A stretch of 7,038 nucleotides of DNA, from assembly GCF_009725235.1 (NCBI RefSeq), contig NZ_WJFC01000350.1, forward strand, positions 1 to 7,038. Reading direction: 5' to 3'. Positions 1 to 5,108 of the stretch are shown in pieces. The position numbers were made by a program, and so were the translations under genes. The stretch comes from Scytonema sp. UIC 10036. Its GTDB lineage: Bacteria; Cyanobacteriota; Cyanobacteriia; Cyanobacteriales; Nostocaceae. Position 1 is the stretch's first letter; the number at the start of each line of letters is the position of its first letter. The notes beneath the pieces are model-generated. The model ran no database searches. It was not told the DNA's origin and saw only the letters and a program-made list of their open reading frames with translations.

Positions 1-13
1 TTCATTATATATT

Positions 14-50
14 GTTTTTATCCTGTTAGCGGTAGTGTCTAGTTTTAAAG
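14..50 (-). repeat. Degenerate terminal CRISPR repeat of left array
   Basis: Aligned without gaps to the 37-nt repeat, 27 positions match. The flanking spacer (51-85) is a normal 35 nt, so the register is kept. Decay of the last repeat is typical of the leader-distal end of an array, and it supports placing the leader of this array in the 519-870 region. Confidence 0.7.
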
Positions 51-518
51 CTACTCAGGTCCCTATGTTCTAAATCTTACTATTTGTTTCAATCCCGTTA
101 CCGGGAGTCGCTACATTTCAAGTAAACCGTTGTCAATTCCCACTAATAAATTAAAACGTTTCAATCCCGTTACCGGGAGTCGCTACATTTCAAGTTAAAA
201 ATCTTTTCAAAAAAAAGATCTATATTGTGTTTCAATCCGTTACGGGAGTCGCTACATTTCAAGCTTTTAAGTATTTTGCGCTCTTGCGCTTTCGGTTTCA
301 ATCCGTTACGGGAGTCGTACATTTCAAGTTCATTTTCAACAAGAACTGCTAATGGACATGCGTTCAATCCGTTAGGGAGTCGTACATTTCAAGACAATTG
401 GAGAATGCCGTTTATTCTTGGGGTTTCATCGTTACGGAGTCGTACATTTCAAGCTGAGTCTTATGTCGAGTCCACTTTTTCGTTTCAATCCCGTTCCGGG
501 AGTCCGCTACATTTCAAG
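14..518 (-). CRISPR. Left CRISPR array (7 repeats plus decayed terminal repeat), crRNA sense on minus strand
   Basis: Repeats lie at 86-122, 158-194, 229-263, 295-328, 362-393, 423-453 and 482-518. The outer two (86-122, 158-194) are perfect 37-mers reading GTTTCAATCCCGTTACC... on the plus strand; the next four are 31-35 nt with lost bases; the innermost is 37 nt with an extra base and a lost base. Spacers are 28-35 nt. Read on the minus strand the repeats end in ATTGAAAC, the usual crRNA 5' handle, so the array should be transcribed leftward from a leader to its right. A decayed repeat at 14-50 (27 of 37 positions match) stands one 35-nt spacer beyond the last good repeat, as expected for the leader-distal end. 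Six of the seven spacers are the same as the first six of the right array in mirror order; only the last spacer (51-85) is different. Functionality of the shortened repeats is doubtful. Confidence 0.9.
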
Positions 519-865
519 TCGCCATCTGAAACCTTACAGAGCAAGGATTCTACAAGCCGTTTTGGCAGATCGAAATGACCTATTTCCAGCTCACTTATTG
601 ACATAAATATAATAGTGGATATCAAACGCTGTAACTATTACTTGTTAGGTTCGGCGATTTTGGAGAACCCAGTTTTAGCGCGCGTTCGGTTTGCCAACAT
701 CAATCTATAAATTATAGACGTACTAATCCTAACGTCTACTCGGTTAGATATCTTCATGTTAATTGTACCGATCTGCCGAAGGCAGTAGCGAAGCTATCGC
801 TGGGTGCACAACGCCAAAAGCACGAGGGTTTTTTTAACTAATGGGCGATCGGTTTACCTGACGAG
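519..865 (-). promoter_or_regulatory. Putative CRISPR leader, left copy (transcribed leftward)
   Basis: This gene-free stretch directly abuts the innermost repeat of the left array on the side opposite the decayed terminal repeat, which is where a leader belongs. It mirrors the right copy closely. A weak promoter-like pair on the minus strand is TATATT (plus-strand 606-611) with GTTACA 18 nt upstream (630-635), only about 90 nt before the first repeat. The innermost part (about 800-865) differs more from its mirror copy than the rest. No ORF with a recognisable product lies inside. Confidence 0.55.
773..801. repeat. Double small hairpin motif, left copy
   Basis: Two adjacent 5-bp stem-loops: CTGCC-GAA-GGCAG (773-785) and AGCGA-AGCTA-TCGCT (787-801). 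Hairpins of the CTGCCnnnGGCAG and AGCGAnnnnnTCGCT kind resemble short dispersed intergenic repeats known from cyanobacterial genomes. The mirrored copy is at 966-994. Confidence 0.6.
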
Positions 866-893
866 TTTGAGTGAAAAGTGGTTTTCACTCAAA
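866..893. repeat. Central 12-bp perfect hairpin at the palindrome axis
   Basis: TTTGAGTGAAAA (866-877) is followed by the four-base loop GTGG and then its exact complement TTTTCACTCAAA (882-893). It sits exactly on the symmetry axis of the much larger inverted repeat. A short perfect hairpin at the turning point is what would be expected either for a fold-back event primed by a self-complementary end or for a palindrome formed at a pre-existing short inverted repeat. Confidence 0.85.
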
Positions 894-1248
894 GTTCGTT
901 TGAATAAATTCGATCGCGATTGAAATTAGTTAATCTATTCTTGGTGCTTTTGGCGTTGTGCAGCAAGCGATAGCTTCGCTACTGCCTTCGGCAGATCGGT
1001 ACAATTAACATGAAGATATCTAACCGAGTAGACGTTAGGATTAGTACGTCTATAATTTATAGATTGATGTTGGCAAACCGAACGCGGGCTAAAACTGGGT
1101 TCTCCAAAATCGCCGAACCTAACAAGTAATAGTTACAGCGTTTGATATCCACTATTATATTTATGTCAATAAGTGAGCTGGAAATAGGTCATTTCGATCT
1201 GCCAAAACGGCTTGTAGAATCCTTGCTCTGTAAGGGTTCAGATGGCGA
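894..1248 (+). promoter_or_regulatory. Putative CRISPR leader, right copy (transcribed rightward)
   Basis: This gene-free region lies immediately upstream of repeat 1 of the right array, whose orientation (repeats ending in ATTGAAAC on plus) calls for a leader on this side. A weak promoter candidate is GTTACA (1132-1137), an 18-nt gap, then TATATT (1156-1161), which would start transcription about 80 nt before the first repeat. The 12-nt segment GTTACAGCGTTT (1132-1143) recurs in reverse orientation beyond the distal end of the array at 3094-3105. The leader role follows from position and orientation, not from a recognised leader motif. Confidence 0.6.
966..994. repeat. Double small hairpin motif, right copy
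   Basis: Mirror of the motif at 773-801: AGCGA-TAGCT-TCGCT (966-980) followed by CTGCC-TTC-GGCAG (982-994). It lies in the right leader arm, about 255 nt before the first repeat of the right array. Confidence 0.6.
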
Positions 1249-2959
1249 CTTGAAATGTAGCGGACTCCCGGAACGGGATTGAAACGAAAAAGTGGACTGG
1301 GGACATAAGACTCAGCTTGAAATGTACGACTCCGTAACGATGAAACCCCAAGAATAAACGGCGTTCTCCAATTGTCTTGAAATGTACGACTCCCTAACGG
1401 ATTGAACGCATGTCCATTAGAAGTTCTTGTTGAAAATGAACTTGAAATGTACGACTCCGGTAACGGATTGAAACCGAAAGCGCAAGAGCGCAAAATACTT
1501 AAAAGCTTGAAATGTAGCGACTCCCGTAACGGATTGAAACACAATATAGATTCTTTTTGAAAAATTTTAACTTGAATGTAGAGACTCCGTAACGGGATTA
1601 AACGTTTTAATTTATTAGTGGGAATGACAACGGTTTACTTGAAATGTAGCGACTCCCGTAACGATTGAAACAATTATAGTTGCCAAATTAATTACCTGGA
1701 ACCTTGAATGTACACTCCCGTAACGGATTGAACGACAAAATGACATTTCATCCTCCCATGATTAGCTGAATGTAGCGACTCCGTAACGGGATTGAACATT
1801 GTTTTGTTGTTTTATCTTTTTACTTTAAACTTGAATGTACACTCCGTAACGGGATTGAAACAAATTATCTATTACATTCCTTTGACAAGGATTTTGACTG
1901 AAAAGCGACTCCGGTAAGGGATTGAAACTTTTATCAAGCCGCTTGTCTTTAGCGTGATTAGCTTGAAATGTAGCGACTCTCCAGAGTAACGGGATGAAAC
2001 AATAAGTCAACTTTAGCACAGTGGGTGCGATCGCACCTCTTGAAATGTAGCGACTCCCGGTAACGGGATTGAAACCAACTTAAGAATGATTTTAAAATAA
2101 TTTACGACATTCTTGAAATGTAGCGACTCCCGGTAACGGGATTGAAACTCAACCAGAAGAAACTGACAACACACTTCCTCCCTTGAAATGTAGCGACTCC
2201 CGGTAACGGGATTGAAACAACGAAGGAAGTGACGAAGCGCAAGAGCGCAAGATGCTTGAAATGTAGCGACTCCCGGTAACGGGATTGAAACTTTTCTGTA
2301 GTTGTTTGCTCGCTGAGGCGGCGACAATCTTGAAATGTAGCGACTCCCGGTAACGGGATTGAAACAATCAAGTCCAAGATTTTTCGCTGTTTCTCTTACA
2401 TAGCTTGAAATGTAGCGACTCCCGGTAACGGGATTGAAACCTTCAGGAAATCTCTTATATAAGAACGCGCATATATCCTTGAAATGTAGCGACTCCCGGT
2501 AACGGGATTGAAACTTTAGAATTGCGTTCTTTTGAGAAATCCAATGAATACTTGAAATGTAGCGACTCCCGGTAACGGGATTGAAACTGAAGTACCACAA
2601 AGTTGTGCTTATGGCACTGAGTTAGCTTGAAATGTAGCGACTCCCGGTAACGGGATTGAAACATCGTTTTACTATTTTAGCGATTGAGTAATTCCAGTAA
2701 GCTTGAAATGTAGCGACTCCCGGTAACGGGATTGAAACATTTATAGGGGCAATCGCATTCATAACTGAGGGTAAAACTTGAAATGTAGCGACTCCCGGTA
2801 ACGGGATTGAAACCTAATATCTGCCGTCTGCCGTACTCAGCTATCAGTACTTGAAATGTAGCGACTCCCGGTAACGGGATTGAAACAATTACATCCCCCT
2901 TGAGTGAAGAAGTTTATAAAGTCTTGAAACTCAGCGATCAATACTGCTCTGTGGGTTCA
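1249..2959 (+). CRISPR. Right CRISPR array (24 repeats, 24 spacers, decayed terminal repeat)
   Basis: The consensus repeat is 37 nt, begins CTTGAAATGTAGCGACTC and ends ATTGAAAC, with a central stem CCCG-GTAA-CGGG (repeat positions 18-29). Repeats start at 1249, 1316, 1376, 1441, 1506, 1571, 1638, 1703, 1766, 1830, 1898, 1962, 2039, 2112, 2182, 2255, 2329, 2404, 2478, 2551, 2626, 2702, 2777 and 2850. The last twelve (2039-2886) are perfect, with spacers of 33-39 nt. The first twelve are imperfect, most of them 31-35 nt long with spacers mostly 29-34 nt. Repeat-to-repeat distance is therefore 60-68 nt up to 1962 and 70-77 nt afterwards. The ATTGAAAC end gives rightward transcription from a leader at the left. 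The repeat type fits type I-A/I-B/I-D or III systems, matching a type I effector gene downstream. Confidence 0.97.
2923..2959 (+). repeat. Degenerate terminal CRISPR repeat of right array
   Basis: It follows the last perfect repeat by a normal 36-nt spacer (2887-2922). The 5' part is kept (CTTGAAA, then AGCGA in register) while the 3' half, including the stem and the ATTGAAAC handle, is lost. A repeat decayed in its 3' half is the standard signature of the leader-distal end, which supports rightward transcription. Confidence 0.75.
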
Positions 2960-3181
2960 TGCGCTTATACGTACTCGATAGTTTCCACTATTTTATGTAA
3001 ACACAGCTATAGCATTTCTTAGGCAAATGAAGTATAAGAGTAAGGGCGTAATGCCTTGCACCCTTACAACTAGGTGTACCCCATTAGATTAGGAAACGCT
3101 GTAACGCCCTTTTTGGATTTGAATCACGTAAAGCTAGAGAAAGTATCACCAACTACCAGTGCAGAAACGGCAGCTTTGACC
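2960..3181. other. Intergenic region between array and toxin-antitoxin operon, with alternative hairpins
   Basis: No ORF of interest. Two mutually exclusive pairings share the same 5' strand: GTAAGGG (3040-3046) with CCCTTAC (3061-3067), and AGGGCGT (3043-3049) with ACGCCCT (3104-3110), the second followed by TTTT. The latter could act as a terminator for the array transcript arriving from the left, though the 54-nt loop is long. Both the array (+) and the toxin-antitoxin operon (-) point into this region, so it should hold ends of transcripts. The 12-mer AAACGCTGTAAC at 3094-3105 is shared with the leader arms. Confidence 0.4.
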
Positions 3182-3508
3182 TTAGAGTGATACCACCGTT
3201 TCAGTAGCCTGGGTTCCCGCATTGCGGGGGCGAAGATGCAAGGTCACTTCAGTATCAAGACGCTTGAGAAACGTAAGCAACTTACCCTCGCTGAACCGTT
3301 GAAACTCTCCTCGCATCAAATACGATACTTCCGGCTGGGGAATGCCGAGCAGTTTACTAATTTCCCGTTGTTTCAAATTACGTTGTTGTAACAGGCTGAG
3401 AACCTGAATACCGATCTTGCCTCTGGTAAAAAGTTCTTCTGCATCCTCTAAGCCAAGGTCAGCAAAGACGTTACCACTGCTTTCTTCAAAAACCGTTTGT
3501 TCTGTCAT
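3182..3508 (-). CDS. HigA-type antitoxin, XRE/HTH_37-like DNA-binding protein
   Basis: 108 aa. Residues about 33-85 form a helix-turn-helix domain: a LLQQRNLKQREISKLLG stretch (about 39-55) leads into the recognition helix PQPEVSYLMRG (57-67), followed by an FSEGKLLTFLKRL helix. This arrangement is characteristic of XRE-family antitoxins paired with HigB/Gp49-like toxins. The protein should neutralise the toxin encoded just upstream and repress the shared promoter. Its ATG overlaps the toxin stop codon (ATGA, 3505-3508), so the two are translationally coupled. An AGAGGA ribosome binding site lies 6 nt before this ATG, inside the end of the toxin gene, and supports the start. The toxin-first order is the HigBA arrangement. 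A HipB-like or plain regulator role is less likely given the partner. Confidence 0.9.
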   Translation of the reverse strand: MTEQTVFEESSGNVFADLGLEDAEELFTRGKIGIQVLSLLQQRNLKQREISKLLGIPQPEVSYLMRGEFQRFSEGKLLTFLKRLDTEVTLHLRPRNAGTQATETVVSL

Positions 3509-3879
3509 AGTTGTTCCTCTTGGGTGAGTGCGTCTTTATAGCGTTGTTTAATCAGGTCAACATCAGTCTGTGGGGTTTTGATTCCCTTTGTGGATTTTTT
3601 CTGAAAAGCGTGCAGGACATAAATCTTTTCCCCAATCTTCACGGCATAAACCGCTCTGTACGTGTCAGTATCATAGCGTTTGACAATCTCATACACGCCA
3701 CTTCCCACTCCTTTAAAAGGCTTGGCATCCAGTGGTGTTTTCCCTGCCTGCACCAGTTGCAACGCATACCCTACCGCTTTTTGCACCTCTGAAGGAAACT
3801 CCCGAATGTTTTTCCGAGCGTCTCCCATCCAGACAAGAGGGCGTAAGGGTACTTCTGGAATGTCCTCACCATCTACCAT
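3505..3879 (-). CDS. HigB/RelE-superfamily toxin, phage Gp49-like (DUF891) family
   Basis: 124 aa. The core reads VYEIVKRYDTDTYRAVYAV (about 62-80), then KIYVLHAFQKKSTKGIKTP (85-103) and a C-terminal helix DVDLIKQRYKDAL (106-118). This is the typical layout of the Gp49-like branch of RelE/ParE/HigB toxins: basic residues on a beta sheet, an aromatic IYVLHAF strand, and a KK-x-x-K-x-TP segment. Such toxins are usually ribosome-dependent mRNA interferases that stop growth when their antitoxin is lost; activity here is inferred from family. It is the first gene of the operon with the HTH antitoxin. The ATG at 3879 has an AGGA 13 nt upstream, which is loose but acceptable. Length and reading frame look intact. 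The pair lies between two CRISPR arrays, so addiction of the locus is one reading; it may equally be a stray cassette. Confidence 0.9.
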   Translation of the reverse strand: MVDGEDIPEVPLRPLVWMGDARKNIREFPSEVQKAVGYALQLVQAGKTPLDAKPFKGVGSGVYEIVKRYDTDTYRAVYAVKIGEKIYVLHAFQKKSTKGIKTPQTDVDLIKQRYKDALTQEEQL

Positions 3880-4080
3880 AATATATGAAATTTCCTATAA
3901 ATTCAAGTTAGCACCATAGCATGAAATTGCCATGACTTTTACTTCTACTGACGGAAAGCCATTAAGAAAAGCAGATCCCATAACTTTGATGATGGCAAGC
4001 TTTATTTTCCTTCCATAGCCGCCTTTGCCTTTTGACAAGAAGGACACTGATAAATAAGTAAACATTTATGTATATGTTGG
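3880..4080. other. Intergenic region between toxin gene and mini-array
   Basis: This 201-bp AT-rich gap must hold the promoter of the minus-strand toxin-antitoxin operon and anything that drives the plus-strand mini-array starting at 4081. I see no clear promoter pair, no further CRISPR repeat, and no credible ORF. The final bases before 4081 (AAATAAGTAAACATTTATGT...) are AT-rich but do not resemble the putative leader copies at 519-1248, so the mini-array appears to lack a related leader. Confidence 0.4.
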
Positions 4081-4264
4081 CTTAAAACGTAGCGATTCCC
4101 GGTAATGGGATTGAAACAGCGATCGCGTATTTGAATTGAAGTCGCATCTTTGGCTTGAAATGTAGCGATTCCCGGTAACGGGATTGAAACTGTATATTAA
4201 AATCTTTATATAATTCCAACGTTTTAACTTGAAACTTAGCGATTCCCGGTAACGGGATTGAAAC
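4081..4264 (+). CRISPR. Orphan CRISPR mini-array, three variant repeats and two spacers
   Basis: Repeats lie at 4081-4117, 4154-4190 and 4228-4264, all 37 nt, with spacers of 36 and 37 nt. All three share T instead of C at repeat position 16 (GCGATTCCC against GCGACTCCC), so they form a sub-family distinct from the main arrays. The first repeat has additional changes at positions 4, 8 and 26 and the third at 8 and 9; the change at position 26 converts a C-G pair of the stem into G-U, so the hairpin can still form. The ATTGAAAC end is intact in all copies. The array reads in the same direction as the Uma2 and Cas8-like genes. The first spacer contains a HIP1 octamer (GCGATCGC), which suggests a cyanobacterial or cyanophage source. 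Confidence 0.95.
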
Positions 4265-4334
4265 AACCAAATTGCGATCGGGAAACCCAACGATCGCTAC
4301 TGAACCCATACCCGCACCACAAGAGGCGTAAGAA

Positions 4335-4958
4335 ATGACCCAAGCCTTAACCAAACAAGTAACTTTTGATGAATTTATTGCTTGGTATCCAGCAAACACG
4401 CAACAACGCTATGAACTACATGATGGAGTAATTATCGAAATCTTCGCACCTACAGGAGACCACGAACAAGTTATTGGATTTTTAGTCGGAGAAATAGTTG
4501 GGGAATACAAACGTTTAAAACTTCCTTACTTCATCCCTAAGACAGCATTTGTTAAACCGACCAAGAGCGAATCAGCTTACTCGCCAGATGTGCTGCTACT
4601 AAACACCCGTAACTTAGCCAATGAACCTCTGTGGAAAAAAGAGTCAACTGTATCGGATGCTGCATCAGTTCCCTTAGTCATTGAGGTAGTAAGTACCAAC
4701 TGGCACGACGATTATCATAAAAAACTTGCTGACTATGAAGAAATGGGTATTCTTGAATACTGAATTGCAGATTACGCAGCGTTAGGTGGGCGTAAGTTTA
4801 TTGGCAATCCCAAACAACCAACTTTCTCTGTGTGCTATTTGGTTGAAGATGAATATCAAGTCAGTCAGTTTAGAGGGAACTCGCGCATTGTCTCACCTCT
4901 ATTCCCAGACCTGAATTTGACTGTTGACCAGATTTTTCAAGCAGCAAGCCGCAATTGA
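4335..4958 (+). pseudogene. Uma2 family (DUF820) PD-(D/E)xK endonuclease gene with an internal TGA stop
   Basis: The open part encodes 142 aa to the TGA at 4761-4763. The same frame then continues without a stop for 64 more codons to TGA 4956-4958, giving 207 codons in all, a normal Uma2 length. Family features: an N-terminal FDEFIAWYPA helix, YELHDGVIIE (26-35), SPDVLLL with the metal-binding PD (84-85), VPLVIEVVS with E117, then DDYHKKLADYEEMGI. In this family the last motif normally continues as EYW-(I/V)-(D/A)D, and the TGA stands exactly at the W position (codon 143), so a TGG-to-TGA change is the simplest explanation. The tail, beginning IADYAALGGRKF and containing FPDLNLTVDQIF, still looks like a Uma2 C terminus, so the mutation is recent or a sequence error. 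The catalytic residues lie before the stop, so a shortened product could still be made. A GAGG lies about 9 nt before the ATG. Confidence 0.88.
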
Positions 4959-5108
4959 CCGCCAATCCTTCCAAGTAGAAACTACCACCTGGGCGCGATC
5001 GCCTACAATGAGTTTTTGACGAAAGCTGAAGGCGATCGCAACTGGAATACGCCCTTTCCATAGCCATGCTATAAATAATTCAGTAAACAAACCAAGGCTC
5101 CAGTCCCA
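4959..5108. other. Intergenic region upstream of the Cas8-like gene
   Basis: A 150-bp gap with two HIP1 octamers (GCGATCGC) at 4996 and 5032, no CRISPR repeat and no credible gene. A TATAAA at 5070-5075 could be a -10 element for the downstream gene, but I see no -35 element at a suitable distance. An AAGG at 5094-5097 is the only ribosome-binding-like sequence before the ATG at 5109. Confidence 0.4.

Larger units (their letters stand above)
86..1671. repeat. Giant inverted repeat (imperfect palindrome) spanning leader and leader-proximal array
   Basis: The left arm (86-865) is nearly the reverse complement of the right arm (894-1671), with the axis near position 880. Each arm contains the same seven CRISPR repeats, the same six spacers in mirrored order, and about 350 bp of leader or flank. 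Repeats 1, 2, 3 and 5 from the centre carry the same deletions in both arms. Differences between arms are scattered: single substitutions in spacers 2 and 3, a short indel in spacer 1, larger differences in spacer 5, perfect repeats 6 and 7 on the left against shortened ones on the right, and a diverged core at about 800-960. The symmetry stops inside repeat 7: beyond it the left array has spacer 51-85, the right one has 1672-1702, and these are unrelated. It may be a genuine inverted duplication or a fold-back artefact. Confidence 0.9.

Noticed and set aside
225..578. Plus-strand open frame across the left array, with a mirrored partner at 1161-1544
   Set aside because: Same periodic repeat translation. 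The similarity of the two predicted proteins comes from the inverted repeat, not from duplicated genes.
519..1248. Transposon or insertion sequence explaining the inverted repeat
   Set aside because: No transposase, no target-site duplication, and the arms consist of CRISPR repeats and leader rather than transposon ends.
2013..2600. Long minus-strand open frame of 195 codons across the right array
   Set aside because: Its translation is a periodic reading of the CRISPR repeats (FNPVTGSRYIS, FQSRYRESLHFK, IPLPGVATFQ in turn) with spacers between; it is a by-product of the repeat having no stops on this strand.
3511..3919. Open frames on the plus strand opposite the toxin gene
   Set aside because: They lie antisense to a well-supported toxin gene, have no recognisable domain, and lack a good ribosome binding site.
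3182..4264. CreTA-type RNA-regulated toxin system built on the mini-array
   Set aside because: CreTA uses a small RNA toxin and a CRISPR-like RNA antitoxin. Here the toxin and antitoxin are both proteins with a normal type II layout, and I found no convincing match of the mini-array spacers to the operon promoter by eye.
4870..5090. Two minus-strand open frames overlapping the Uma2 tail and the following gap
   Set aside because: They overlap antisense the conserved Uma2 C terminus, match no family I recognise, and include HIP1-derived residues.
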